Made by a program: the position numbers and the translations under genes. Shown here piece after piece: positions 25,892 through 35,507 of a stretch of DNA of 60,102 nt (within the stretch, counting starts at the first letter, position 1; the number at the start of each line of letters is the position of its first letter). The notes beneath the pieces were generated by a model that was not told the origin of the DNA, did no database searches, and worked only from the letters and a program-made list of their open reading frames with translations. Where the stretch lies: NCBI GenBank assembly GCA_029246385.1, contig JAQWNG010000030.1, forward strand, positions 1-60,102, read 5' to 3'. Origin of the DNA: Halioglobus sp. Lineage in GTDB: Bacteria > Pseudomonadota > Gammaproteobacteria > Pseudomonadales > Halieaceae.

Positions 25892-28153
25892 CTATGGGGG
25901 TGTGGTTGTTGCTGTCGCCTTGGAAAGGTCTTGGTAAAGTGTCTGGTAACTGCGATTTCCCGGTGCGATTTGTGTCAACATTTTGGCGTAGCCGAGTGCC
26001 TTGCCGTGCTGACCGAGTTCAGCGCTGTAGTTGGTCAGCGCAAGCAGGACTTCAGTGCTTTGCGGCACACTGCGTAACAGCGCTTGTAACTGTGTGATCG
26101 CCGCGGCAGGTTGCCCTAGGTCATGCAGCGCAATGGCGTAGATAAAGCGGTGACGTGTGCCTTGAGTCTCTAGCTCGGCGGCTTGCTCTAGGTAAGTGAG
26201 TGCGGCGTCGGGCTGTCCGCTGCGAGTTTCCAGTAATCCTAGCGCATGCAGAGTCGGGCCGTTGTCTGGGAAGATCGCCAAGGCCTGAAGCAATACCTCT
26301 CGTGCCGCGGGGTCTTTAGATTGACTGCGCAACAGGTCCGCAAGGTTGAGATAAGCGGGAATCAGCTGTGCGTTCAGGTACAAGGCTTCCCGGTAAGCCG
26401 CCTCCGCTGCTTTTTCGTCGCCCTGTGTAATATAAAAAACACCCAGCTGTAATTGTGTGCCGGGCATGTCGGCATTCTGTTGCAAATTGCTGAGGTATTC
26501 ATCGAACAATACGCTCAGCTGTGCGGCTTGTTCAGGCGACACCTGATTCAGAGGGACCCCTGCAAGAGAAGCGGCAACCGCCATGCGCACAGCCGTTACG
26601 TCATCCGCTATCAGTGGCTGCATCAGTTGGTAGCGTTGGTTCAGTGGTAGGAAGTCAAGTGCACGAACGGTACTGGCACGCAGCAGCGCGTTGTCGTCAT
26701 ACAGCAGCTGAGTCGCGGTTTGCAACGCGTCGCGTCCACCGACCTGACCCAGCGCGTCCATCGCCGTGGCGCGCCAGATCGCAGCGGTGTCTGGGTCGCT
26801 TGCAAGCCTAACGAGCTGCGGCACCGCGCGGGCGTCACCCATCGCGAGCTGCTGAAAAGCGCGTGCGGGGTGACTGCCGGTGTCGCGAAACTGCACGCCC
26901 CATTCGCGCAAAGCCGCCAAGGCCCAAGGCGCGTCCTCATCCTCGTGGCACTGGTTGCAAGCGTTGGGTGTGCCCATGACCACGCTGAGGTCAGGCCGCG
27001 GGATACGCATGCTGTGATCACGCCGCTCATCAACCCCCATATAAGTTGTCTCCGGCATGTGGCAGTTAACGCACAGGGCGCCGGTTGAGTTGATCGGGTG
27101 ATGATGGTGTTTCGCGCTATCGTAATGTGCCGGCCCATGGCACTGAGCGCATACGCCATTGTTGGGGGCTCGTAATTTCAGGCTGTGAGGATTATGGCAA
27201 TTACTGCAGACCGCGCCGGCCTGATGCATTTTGCTTTGCACCCACGAGCCGTGCACATAGTCCTCATCGCGGACTTGGCCATCTGGATAATACAATGGCC
27301 ATTGCGGCAATACGGGCTCGTGTGTATCGAGTAACTCGGCACCGTAGTGATAATCGCCTAGCGTGGCGCGTCGGGAATGACAGCGAGCACAGCTGTCTAT
27401 TTGGGCGCTAGATGTCAAGGGTTGCGTCCGCTCGGCAATGATGGCATCCGACGGAAACGCCCATTGGCCGCGTTGCGCCAACGCTGTTGGGAAGCCGCCG
27501 TTGGGTAGGTCTTGCAATGTGTTTGCGGTAGCGAGCGCCTGATGCTGTTCGCCGGGGCCATGGCAAGCCTCGCAGCCGACATTTAATTCCGTAAACTGTG
27601 TATCGAAGGAGCGGTCGAGTGCATTATAGTTTTTCTTCAGATCCGTGCTATGACATTCTGCACAGCTTGTATTCCAGTTTTGGTAGGTGCCGGTCCAGTG
27701 CAGTGGATCTTTATAATCGATTTTTTCGTCGGGATAAAGATGGTACCAGCGCTGACCGCCTTCCGCTTTCGCCCGCGCATCCCAAGCGATACTTAGCGCC
27801 TGCAGCCGACCACGGGACAGTGGCAGTAGATACTGCTGCAGAGGGCTAACACCGAAGACATAGGACACTTCAAAGTCTTGTGTTTTACCGTCTTCACCGT
27901 CAGTGTTCACGATGAATTTCTCACCGTCGCGAAAGAATCGGGTCGTGACGTTGTTATACGTGAAGGAGGCATTGTTGAAGTTCCCCAGCACGGTCTCGGA
28001 GGACGGCAGTTGCATGGCAAGATCATGATGTGAGCCACGCCATTGCGCGTGCTCTTCCGCATGGCAGCCCTGGCATGCGGAAGAGCCGATGAATGCGCTA
28101 ACGTCGATAGCCCATAACGCTAGTGCGGTAAAAAGAATTTTTATAAGCAGCAC
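25892..28153 (-). CDS. octahaem cytochrome c with HEAT-like and TPR repeats
   Basis: This 753-residue exported protein has a signal peptide (MLLIKILFTALALWAIDVSA) and eight CxxCH haem sites at residues 27-31, 164-168, 194-198, 255-259, 316-320, 335-339, 361-365 and 399-403. CHNPHS and CHGPAHY resemble the paired-CxxCH family. After residue 435 come Ala/Leu-rich HEAT-like repeats (MDALGQVGGRDAL, VRMAVAASLAGVPLNQ) and from about 575 to 745 TPR repeats (AYLNLADLLRSQSKDPAARE). It is predicted to be periplasmic and to carry electrons or reduce a substrate while the repeats bind a partner. The substrate is unknown. It is transcribed alone, divergent from the amidotransferase gene. Confidence 0.87.
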   Translation of the reverse strand: MLLIKILFTALALWAIDVSAFIGSSACQGCHAEEHAQWRGSHHDLAMQLPSSETVLGNFNNASFTYNNVTTRFFRDGEKFIVNTDGEDGKTQDFEVSYVFGVSPLQQYLLPLSRGRLQALSIAWDARAKAEGGQRWYHLYPDEKIDYKDPLHWTGTYQNWNTSCAECHSTDLKKNYNALDRSFDTQFTELNVGCEACHGPGEQHQALATANTLQDLPNGGFPTALAQRGQWAFPSDAIIAERTQPLTSSAQIDSCARCHSRRATLGDYHYGAELLDTHEPVLPQWPLYYPDGQVRDEDYVHGSWVQSKMHQAGAVCSNCHNPHSLKLRAPNNGVCAQCHGPAHYDSAKHHHHPINSTGALCVNCHMPETTYMGVDERRDHSMRIPRPDLSVVMGTPNACNQCHEDEDAPWALAALREWGVQFRDTGSHPARAFQQLAMGDARAVPQLVRLASDPDTAAIWRATAMDALGQVGGRDALQTATQLLYDDNALLRASTVRALDFLPLNQRYQLMQPLIADDVTAVRMAVAASLAGVPLNQVSPEQAAQLSVLFDEYLSNLQQNADMPGTQLQLGVFYITQGDEKAAEAAYREALYLNAQLIPAYLNLADLLRSQSKDPAAREVLLQALAIFPDNGPTLHALGLLETRSGQPDAALTYLEQAAELETQGTRHRFIYAIALHDLGQPAAAITQLQALLRSVPQSTEVLLALTNYSAELGQHGKALGYAKMLTQIAPGNRSYQTLYQDLSKATATTTPP

Positions 28154-28299
28154 GTCGCAGTAACCTAATCTGTATTCTTAGATGGAGGCCCCCATGATCA
28201 GCCATTTAAAGGGTATGGACAGGGTCGAGAGCGCTACTTATTATAAGCGAGTTTTGAAGCAGTGGGAGCCAAAAATATGGTCGTTATTGAAGGTTGGTG

Positions 28300-29001
28300 A
28301 TGAAGCTAGGGATTTTAAGGACAGATGCGGTTCGTCCGGAGCTGGCGCCCGCATTCGGACAATATCCAGACATGTTCAGCGCGCTGCTGCGGCATGCGGA
28401 CCCCGATCTTGAGTTTGTAGTCTACGATGTAGAGAGTGGGGAGTACCCCATCGATATTGATGAGGTCGATGCGTATCTGATTACCGGCAGCAAATCCAGT
28501 GTATACGAAGATCAACATTGGATTATCGCGCTTATGGCGTTTACACGGGCGTTAAACGCGCGACAAAAAAAATTGCTGGGGATTTGTTTCGGTCATCAGC
28601 TGGTCGCTCAGGCGCTGGGTGGCAAAACCGAGAAGTCAGCCAAGGGCTGGGGCGTGGGATTGCATACGCATCGATTTACCACCGTGCCCTCTTGGCATGA
28701 TCACGGTGATTTGAATTTAAATATTCTGGTCAGTCACCAAGATCAGGTCGTCTCTGTGCCTGACAGTGCGCGCGTGTTGGCTGGAAGCGAGTTCTGCGAG
28801 AACGCAGTGTGTCAGATTGGCAATCACATACTGACTTTTCAGGGCCACCCAGAGTTTGTGCCAGACTACTCGCGTGAGCTGCTGTCTATCCGGCGAGAGC
28901 GAATTGGCGAGGCTGCTTATGCTGCGGGGGTGGCTTCGCTGAGCGGTGTTCACGAGGGTCAACGCGTGGCCCGCTGGATGCTCAACTTTTTGAACACATA
29001 G
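28300..29001 (+). CDS. class I glutamine amidotransferase-like protein
   Basis: This is a GATase1-type protein of the GMP-synthase-like group. The nucleophile elbow is LLGICFGHQLVAQALGG (Cys), and the His and Glu of the triad are in TFQGHPEFVPDYSREL, so the triad is intact. The N-terminus MKLGILRTDAVRPEL and ITGSKSSVYED match stand-alone YfeJ/GuaA-like amidotransferases. About 233 residues, with no synthetase domain. The start is ATG 28300, preceded at once by TTG and GTG codons in frame, with AAGG upstream. It overlaps a possible leader frame described among the findings. The acceptor is unknown. Confidence 0.88.
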   Translation: MKLGILRTDAVRPELAPAFGQYPDMFSALLRHADPDLEFVVYDVESGEYPIDIDEVDAYLITGSKSSVYEDQHWIIALMAFTRALNARQKKLLGICFGHQLVAQALGGKTEKSAKGWGVGLHTHRFTTVPSWHDHGDLNLNILVSHQDQVVSVPDSARVLAGSEFCENAVCQIGNHILTFQGHPEFVPDYSRELLSIRRERIGEAAYAAGVASLSGVHEGQRVARWMLNFLNT

Positions 29002-29083
29002 CGCAACCGCGGATACGGTCTCCTGCGTCCTGTGTTCGTTCTTGTGCGCGGTAGGTGGAAGAGAAAGCCTAACCGGAAGTCAC

Positions 29084-29524
29084 TTACCAGTCGCCGATAT
29101 TTTTCATGGATGCCCAGGGTTCTTGCGGAGGCAGCGACGCTCCGGCCTGCAGCAACTCAACGGAGATACCATCAGGAGAGCGCACAAAAGCCATATGTCC
29201 GTCCCGCGGTGGACGATTGATAACCACACCCTTATCCATCAGTTGCTGGCATAGCGCGTAGATATTCTCCACGCGGTAGGCTAAGTGACCAAAATTGCGG
29301 CCGCCTTCATAGTCTTGTGTGTCCCAGTTCCAGGTGATCTCCACCAGCGGGCTCTGGCCCTTTTCAGCGCTTCCAATATCGTCTGGTGCCGCTAGGAACA
29401 CCAGCGTAAATCGACCTGCTTCGCTGGTATAGCGATTGACTTCAACCAGCCCCAGTTGGTCACAGAAAAAAATCAGTGTGGCATCAAGATTTTTGGCGCG
29501 TACCATCGTGTGCAGAAACTTCAT
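29084..29524 (-). CDS. VOC-family (glyoxalase-like) protein
   Basis: This 146-residue protein has the two beta-alpha-beta-beta-beta units of the vicinal oxygen chelate superfamily: MKFLHTMVRAKNLDATLIFF at the start, GLVEVNRYTSEAGRFTLVFL, and FGHLAYRVENIYALCQQLMD followed by MAFVRSPDGISVELLQ, where the final Glu is a metal ligand position. It resembles lactoylglutathione lyase, but substrate cannot be read from sequence. Its ATG overlaps the stop of the upstream flavoprotein gene (TGATG), so the two are translationally coupled. Confidence 0.9.
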   Translation of the reverse strand: MKFLHTMVRAKNLDATLIFFCDQLGLVEVNRYTSEAGRFTLVFLAAPDDIGSAEKGQSPLVEITWNWDTQDYEGGRNFGHLAYRVENIYALCQQLMDKGVVINRPPRDGHMAFVRSPDGISVELLQAGASLPPQEPWASMKNIGDW

Positions 29525-31014
29525 CAGTGTGTCCTCGTGGCTGCTTGCTTGCCCGCCAAGCGGCCGGAGAATGAGGCATCCCCCACCGACATGCCACTGC
29601 TATAGCCTTCTGCTCTGCGCACGACACCGCATGCCGTGCGGCCCGCGGCGTATAAACCTGGGATTACATCGCGCTGCGGATCAACCACTTCACCGGTAGG
29701 GAGGGTGTCCAGTCCCCCTAACGTGAAAAAGGGTAAAAAGGATCCCCGTCCCGGGGTAATGTCCAGTGCAACCAGCGGCGGCACCAGTGGCTCCAGCCAC
29801 TCAGCCGCTTTGTGGCACTGGGTGTCCTTCCCGCTGACACAGTCTTCATTATAAACTTTAATCGTCTGTTGCAGTGTGCCCTCGCGCAACTCCAGTTCCT
29901 GCTCCAGCTCTTGCACGGTTTCTCCGGTACCGGCGACCTCGGAGCCCATGTAGCTGACCCGTTCATAGTCACCGTATTGTTCTACCGAGAGAATGAAGTA
30001 GACGCGCTCCGATTGTTGGCGCACGACGAATGCCCCAAGGCGGCCGTGATACACGTCTTCGTTAATGAAGCGCTGCCCTTGATCATTGATGACGATACCC
30101 TTGGTCATGCTGGCCGGAGGATAATAAGGCAATGTGATAAAGCCCTCATGCATATTAATTGCGGCGCCGCCTACGGCCATACCCATCAGTATGCCGGTGC
30201 CGGTGTCACCGGGGTTGCCGATGGGCGTGTTACCCGCGGTAAGCATGGGCGCATATTTGCGAATCATCTCTTCGTTCATAACGAAGCCCCCGGCGCACAA
30301 AATGACACCCTGATGAGCACGCACATTTAGTTCCTGCTGGTTTTGGCGTATCACTAGTCCAACAACCGCATCGTCTTCATCCACGATCAGCGTTAGTACA
30401 CGTGTTTCGTATGCGACGGTGATGGCTTCGCGCTTGCTGACATTTTCCGCGACGATTTTCATAAACAGCGGGCCACCGTTGTCACCTTCAACATGCAGGT
30501 TGTGACCGCGCGGACAGGGGTTGGCCTGTTGCGCGAAGGGGTAGGCTTTCTCGCTGCCGGTATACAGCAAGCCGTCATCCGTCAGGCACATAATGGCCCG
30601 TTCTTGATGAAAGCTGTCTTTGAACGGAACGCCGATATCCACCAGCCACTGAAAGTGTTCAGTGCTGTTTTCACAGTAATTGCGAATTTTCGCCTCATCT
30701 GCCTGCGGCCCTGCCGACATCATCATGTAGGTGACCATGTCCTCGGTACTATCTTCGAAACCGCATGCTTGTTGTACGCGGGTACCGCCGTTGCCGCCCA
30801 TATAGATTTCTGCGCTGGACATTGCCGTCGAACCTCCATTGTCGCTGGCAACCTCGAAGATGGTGACGCTAGAACCCGCATCTGCCGCCTCGATAGCAGC
30901 ACAGCCACCCGCGCCGCCAAATCCGACGACGACCACATCCGTTTCCAGATCCCATTGCGCGACATCACGAATTTTGCGCGCTTTAGAGGGGTTTGTTTTT
31001 GCTTTGTCGGACAT
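29524..31014 (-). CDS. FAD-dependent oxidoreductase (fumarate reductase/ketosteroid dehydrogenase type)
   Basis: This 496-residue flavoprotein has an N-terminal FAD-binding motif DVVVVGFGGAGGCAAIEAAD followed by GSSVTIFEVASDNGGSTAMS, and a C-terminal GLYAAGRTACGVVRRAEGYS that closes the FAD site. The layout matches the FAD_binding_2 family, which includes fumarate reductase flavoproteins and 3-ketosteroid dehydrogenases. There is no signal peptide. Sequence alone does not decide the substrate; the coupled VOC protein suggests a catabolic pair acting on a ring or enone compound, which is inference. Divergent from rdgC across 254 bp. Confidence 0.88.
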   Translation of the reverse strand: MSDKAKTNPSKARKIRDVAQWDLETDVVVVGFGGAGGCAAIEAADAGSSVTIFEVASDNGGSTAMSSAEIYMGGNGGTRVQQACGFEDSTEDMVTYMMMSAGPQADEAKIRNYCENSTEHFQWLVDIGVPFKDSFHQERAIMCLTDDGLLYTGSEKAYPFAQQANPCPRGHNLHVEGDNGGPLFMKIVAENVSKREAITVAYETRVLTLIVDEDDAVVGLVIRQNQQELNVRAHQGVILCAGGFVMNEEMIRKYAPMLTAGNTPIGNPGDTGTGILMGMAVGGAAINMHEGFITLPYYPPASMTKGIVINDQGQRFINEDVYHGRLGAFVVRQQSERVYFILSVEQYGDYERVSYMGSEVAGTGETVQELEQELELREGTLQQTIKVYNEDCVSGKDTQCHKAAEWLEPLVPPLVALDITPGRGSFLPFFTLGGLDTLPTGEVVDPQRDVIPGLYAAGRTACGVVRRAEGYSSGMSVGDASFSGRLAGKQAATRTH

Positions 31015-31268
31015 CTATTTACACCTCGGTGGTGGGCGCGAGTAAAAGGCACCCAGATCAGTCTCGCTATGATACGGGATTAAAGCGGTTTCATCGCGCG
31101 CTTACAACGGCGCATGTCGCTGTTGAGGTTAAGAAATTGTACGCGGCGCGGCTTTCTGCCCCAGCATCGTGTAGATTATCGCCAGCGACCGCTTCTGATA
31201 CATGCGCACTGTTAATGCACGGCCGCTGCGGTACAATCTTCGGTTTTTACGAGAGGCAGTCCTTCCCC

Positions 31269-32174
31269 ATGTGGTTCAAGAATATTCGAGCATACCGTCT
31301 GACCAAGCCTTTTGACCTTTCCCCTGAGCAGCTGGGGCAAAAACTCGCTGCACGCGGCTTTGAGCCTTGCGGGAAAGTGCAGGCTGTGTCCTTGGGTTGG
31401 GTGCCGCCGCTGGGCGAGGAGTCTGAGGCTTTAGTGCACGCTGCGGCTGGCCGCATGCTGTTGAAGTTAAAGAGAGAGGAGAAGTTGCTGCCAGCCACTG
31501 TCGTGCGCGAGCAGGTGGACGAGAAAGTTGCCATTATTGAGTCCGAGCAGGGGCGAAAGGTCTATCGTAAGGAACGGTTGAACCTGAAGGATGAAATTGT
31601 TCAGGATTGCCTGCCCCGCGCATTTACTCGTTCTACCCACGTGTATGCTTATATCGACGTGACGGCAAACTGGATTTTTGTGGATGCGGCCAGTGCCGTG
31701 CGGGCAGAAGAGCTACTCAATCTGCTGCGCGAATGTGTTGCCAGCTTTCCCGTACTGCTGCCGCAGGTTAACAACGCGCCGTGCACGGTGATGACCGCTT
31801 GGCTGCTGCATCGTAATTTGCCCGATGATTTTGAGCTCGGGCTGGAGTGCGAGCTGCGTGAACTAGGTGAAGAGGGCGGCGTCGTGCGCTGTCGCGGCGT
31901 TGATTTGTTGAGTGAAGAGGTGGAAACTCATCTGCACGCGGGTAAACAGGTCTCGCGTCTGTCACTGAGCTGGGATGAAAGACTGTCTTTGGTGCTGGCA
32001 GAGGACCTATGCTTGCGTCGGCTGAAATTTGCGGAAGAACTGATGAAGGAGAACGAAGAGATCCCGGAAGCCGATCAGGCCGCTCGGCTGGATGCTGATT
32101 TTGCACTGATGGCCGATGCTGTGACCCGTCTGCAGGAGCGAGTGATGACGTTATTTGGCGGCGAGGTCGCGTAA
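31269..32174 (+). CDS. rdgC: recombination-associated protein RdgC
   Basis: RdgC is a ring-shaped DNA-binding protein that restrains RecA-mediated recombination. The start MWFKNIRAYRLTKPFDLSPE is diagnostic, and PLGEESEALVHAAAGRMLLK, LPATVVREQVDEKVA and VDAASAVRAEELLNLLRE follow. The 301 residues match the family. ATG 31269 has GAGAGG eleven bases upstream; the frame is open further upstream but that part has no similarity. It is followed by mnmH after 8 bp, so the two are probably co-transcribed. Confidence 0.95.
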   Translation: MWFKNIRAYRLTKPFDLSPEQLGQKLAARGFEPCGKVQAVSLGWVPPLGEESEALVHAAAGRMLLKLKREEKLLPATVVREQVDEKVAIIESEQGRKVYRKERLNLKDEIVQDCLPRAFTRSTHVYAYIDVTANWIFVDAASAVRAEELLNLLRECVASFPVLLPQVNNAPCTVMTAWLLHRNLPDDFELGLECELRELGEEGGVVRCRGVDLLSEEVETHLHAGKQVSRLSLSWDERLSLVLAEDLCLRRLKFAEELMKENEEIPEADQAARLDADFALMADAVTRLQERVMTLFGGEVA

Positions 32175-32182
32175 CGGCGCCT

Positions 32183-33268
32183 ATGTCTGAGCGCCCCGAC
32201 ACAGCAGATTATCGCGCGCTTTTCCTCAGCCCAACACCAATGATGGATATGCGCGCACCGGCAGAGTTTGCGCGCGGTGCGTTTGCTTCAGCGTTAAGCC
32301 TGCCTTTGATGAACGATGGTGAGCGTGCACAGGTAGGAATTTGCTATAAGCAGCAGGGTCAGGCCGCGGCGATCACCCTTGGGCATCAGTTGGTGAGCGG
32401 TGAGGTAAAAGCGCAACGCCTGGAACAATGGAAGGCCTTCACGCAGCAACATCCCCAGGGTTATCTCTACTGCTTCCGCGGTGGCCTGCGGTCGCAAACC
32501 GTGCAGCAGTGGTTGCGTGACGAGGGCATTGATTACCCTCTGGTCACTGGCGGCTACAAAGCCATGCGGCAGTTCCTGTTAGAGGAGTTGCAGCGCGCCG
32601 TCGCCAGTGCTGCTTTTGTGCTGATCAGCGGCAGGACCGGCAGCGGCAAGACCCGTGTGATGACCCGTTTAGCGCGAGGCGTCGATCTTGAGGGGCTTGC
32701 CAACCACCGCGGTTCTAGCTTTGGACAGATGACCACCCCCCAGCCTAGCCAAATCGATTTTGAAAATGCCATCGCTATTGCCCTGATGAGATTGCTGGCG
32801 ACGGGCGAGCAGCGTATCTTTTTGGAGGATGAGGGGCGGCTCATTGGCGCCCTGTCTCTGCCGAGCGCATTGCGTGAGAAAATGGTGGAGGCCCCTATGG
32901 CGGTGGTTGAGGAGACGCTAGCGGACCGTATTGATGTCGTTCTTGAAGACTATGTACTGGACCTGGGCGGACGTTACGTCCAATTGTACGGCGAAGAAGG
33001 TCAGCGCCTGCACGCTGAAAGGCTGCAGAATGACCTTCTTAGAATACGCAAGCGCCTTGGAGGGCAGCTGCAGCAAAACGTGAGTGCTCTGATGGCAGAG
33101 GCTTTCACACAGCAGTGGCAGCACGCCGACCTCGGCGCACATCGGCAGTGGATCGCTGTTTTGCTGGAATACTATTACGATCCTATGTATGAATACCAGT
33201 TGTCAAAGCGCACTGGTAAGCAAGTGTTTAGCGGTGATCGTCAGGCGGTGATCGCTTGGGCGCAGTAG
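32183..33268 (+). CDS. mnmH: tRNA 2-selenouridine synthase
   Basis: MnmH (SelU, YbbB) replaces sulfur of 2-thiouridine in tRNA wobble positions with selenium by way of a geranylated intermediate, using selenophosphate from SelD. An N-terminal rhodanese domain carries the catalytic Cys in YLYCFRGGLRSQTVQ. A P-loop domain follows with LISGRTGSGKTRVMTRL and GLANHRGSSFGQM. The 361 residues match E. coli SelU. Ten bases separate it from the FAD-SelD fusion, its expected selenium donor. Confidence 0.94.
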   Translation: MSERPDTADYRALFLSPTPMMDMRAPAEFARGAFASALSLPLMNDGERAQVGICYKQQGQAAAITLGHQLVSGEVKAQRLEQWKAFTQQHPQGYLYCFRGGLRSQTVQQWLRDEGIDYPLVTGGYKAMRQFLLEELQRAVASAAFVLISGRTGSGKTRVMTRLARGVDLEGLANHRGSSFGQMTTPQPSQIDFENAIAIALMRLLATGEQRIFLEDEGRLIGALSLPSALREKMVEAPMAVVEETLADRIDVVLEDYVLDLGGRYVQLYGEEGQRLHAERLQNDLLRIRKRLGGQLQQNVSALMAEAFTQQWQHADLGAHRQWIAVLLEYYYDPMYEYQLSKRTGKQVFSGDRQAVIAWAQ

Positions 33269-33278
33269 GGCATCTCGC

Positions 33279-35507
33279 ATGAAGGCGGTCGCTGAGCTGT
33301 GTCGTGATCTGGTGCTGGTCGGTGGCGGTCACAGTCATGTTTTGGCGTTGCGAATGCTGGCAATGACGCCCATCGAAGGGTTGCGAATAACGCTGGTCTC
33401 GCCTGCAAGTCACTCGCCCTATTCTGGCATGCTCCCTGGCTTGATCGCAGGTCACTATAGCTTCGAGCAGACGCATATCGATTTGGCGCGTTTGTGCCAG
33501 TGGGCGGGCGCGCGTTTTGTTGCGGCTGCAGTGATCGCGCTTGATCCCTGTAATCGACGCCTGTCTTTAGCGGGTCGCCCTCCTTTGAGCTATGACGTAG
33601 TAAGCATCGATATTGGCGCTCAGCCAGAGCTCGATTCAGTGCAAGGCGCCAGAGAGCACGCGACGGCGGTGAAGCCTGTGTCGGGCTTATGGCAGCGTTG
33701 GCTTGCATCGCAGCAAAGAGTCAACGAACACAGTGGGCCTGAGAAATACTGCATCGCCATCGTCGGTGGCGGCGCCGGCAGCGTAGAGTTAGCGCTTGCT
33801 ATAGCATGCCGTCTGGAGGGCAAGGCGTTGGTCGTGGATCTATGGTGCGGTGCGCCGATGATGTTACCGCATTATAATGCTCGCGCCAGGCGGGAGGTTA
33901 TGGTGGCACTGCACCGCCGCGGTATCCGCGTGCATCTCAACGCTCGGGTAGCAGAGGTTGCAACGCATGCACTGTTTTTTACTGATGGAACGCGCGCAGC
34001 GTATGACGAATTGTTCTGGTGTACGGGCGCTTCTGCCGCGCCTTGGATTGCCGCAAGCGGGCTTGCCACTGATGAGCATGGGTTTCTCGCAGTGCGCGAT
34101 ACACTCCAGGCTCTTGATCATGACGCCATATTCGGCGCCGGTGATATCGCGACTCAGATTAACCATTCAAGGCCCAAGGCGGGGGTCTATGCCGTGCGTC
34201 AGGCGCCGGTGTTAACGCACAATTTGCGCGCGGTCTTAATGAATACTTCCCTGCGTCGGCATCGGCCACAGCGGCGGTTTCTTTCCCTGATAGCCTTAGG
34301 TGATAAGCGTGCGACGGCTGAACGTGGGCCGTTCTGTGCTTCCGGCAGTTGGACCTGGCGCTGGAAGGATCGGATTGATCGAGCTTTTATGGCGCGTTTC
34401 GAAAGGCTGCCGGTGAATATGCCGCTTACACCGCGCGATCGCCTGCCTGTGTTGGATTCTGCATCGTTGCAGGCTGCCTGCGGTGGCTGTGGTGCAAAGG
34501 TCGGCGCAGATGCCTTGAGTGGCGCATTGGCGCAGGTGCGGCTGGATTATCCGCAGCACTGTTGCGGTGCTGATGATGATGCGGTGGTGGTGCCTGCGCC
34601 TGCAGGAGCACGAGTGCTGCAAAGCGTCGATGTATTGCGCCAGATGGTGTCTGATCCCTGGTTGATGGGGCGCATTGCGGCTAATCATGCGCTCAGTGAT
34701 TTGTATGCCTGTGGTGTGCGGCCGTTATCTGCGCTGGCCGCAGTGATACTGCCTTATGCCAGTAGCACGCTGTTGCAGCGGGAACTGCAACAGCTGTTGG
34801 GCGGCGCTTTGTATGAGTTTGCCGCTGTGGGCTGTCAATTGAATGGCGGGCACAGCATGCAGGGGCCGGAGCTAAGTCTTGGCTTTACCGTAAACGGAGT
34901 GCCAATGGCTTCTGACGGGTCGCTATTGATGAAGACGGGCGCTGCGCCGGGTGACCAGCTGATATTGACCAAGCCTCTCGGCACGGGGGTGTTGTTTGCG
35001 GGGCACATGCAGCTGACTGCAGACGGGCGTGATGTGAGTGCGGCGATAGCCTCCATGCTGCAGGGCAATGGCGCGGCGGCGGAATTGGCACTGGCGCAGG
35101 GCGCTAGCGCTTGCACCGATATTACTGGGTTCGGGTTGCTGGGACATTTATTGGAAATGCTGGCGCAGACGCATGCTGCGCGTTTGGATTTGTCAGCGCT
35201 GCCACTGCTTAATGGCGCGCTGGAGCAGATTCAGGCTGGGACTGTGAGCACTATGCACGCATCGAATGTGCGCGCCCATGAGCATTTCTTGGCGAATACC
35301 GGGTTACAAGACGATGCGCGCAGACAGATGGTGTTTGACCCCCAAACCAGTGGCGGATTACTGATCGCAGCGCCCGCCCGCTGTGCACCACGATTGTGTG
35401 AATCGCTGCACAGCCGCGGTTATACTGCTGCTCGTATCATCGGTGAGGTAGTCGCACTGAAACCCAACAGTCCGGCGGTCGTCCAAGTTCAGCCTTCTGC
35501 CCAATAG
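33279..35507 (+). CDS. selD: fusion of FAD/NAD(P)H oxidoreductase with selenide, water dikinase (SelD)
   Basis: SelD makes selenophosphate from selenide and ATP. Here it forms the second half, from about residue 385, of a 742-residue protein. The first half is a pyridine-nucleotide-disulfide-oxidoreductase-like FAD domain (DLVLVGGGHSHVLALRML; second nucleotide motif AIVGGGAGSVELALAI; AIFGAGDIAT). The SelD active site appears as CGGCGAK, with Cys404 and Lys407 in place of the E. coli Cys17/Lys20 pair, so cysteine not selenocysteine is used. The dikinase glycine-rich and metal segments (GADDDAVVVPA, DITGFGLLGHLLEM, FDPQTSGGLL) are intact. The oxidoreductase may supply reduced selenium, which is inference. 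The gene end overlaps the convergent channel gene by 19 bp. Confidence 0.93.
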   Translation: MKAVAELCRDLVLVGGGHSHVLALRMLAMTPIEGLRITLVSPASHSPYSGMLPGLIAGHYSFEQTHIDLARLCQWAGARFVAAAVIALDPCNRRLSLAGRPPLSYDVVSIDIGAQPELDSVQGAREHATAVKPVSGLWQRWLASQQRVNEHSGPEKYCIAIVGGGAGSVELALAIACRLEGKALVVDLWCGAPMMLPHYNARARREVMVALHRRGIRVHLNARVAEVATHALFFTDGTRAAYDELFWCTGASAAPWIAASGLATDEHGFLAVRDTLQALDHDAIFGAGDIATQINHSRPKAGVYAVRQAPVLTHNLRAVLMNTSLRRHRPQRRFLSLIALGDKRATAERGPFCASGSWTWRWKDRIDRAFMARFERLPVNMPLTPRDRLPVLDSASLQAACGGCGAKVGADALSGALAQVRLDYPQHCCGADDDAVVVPAPAGARVLQSVDVLRQMVSDPWLMGRIAANHALSDLYACGVRPLSALAAVILPYASSTLLQRELQQLLGGALYEFAAVGCQLNGGHSMQGPELSLGFTVNGVPMASDGSLLMKTGAAPGDQLILTKPLGTGVLFAGHMQLTADGRDVSAAIASMLQGNGAAAELALAQGASACTDITGFGLLGHLLEMLAQTHAARLDLSALPLLNGALEQIQAGTVSTMHASNVRAHEHFLANTGLQDDARRQMVFDPQTSGGLLIAAPARCAPRLCESLHSRGYTAARIIGEVVALKPNSPAVVQVQPSAQ

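Noticed and set aside
30493-31083. 196-codon plus-strand frame opposite the flavoprotein gene
   Set aside because: Antisense to a well-supported FAD protein with intact motifs. No recognisable domain.
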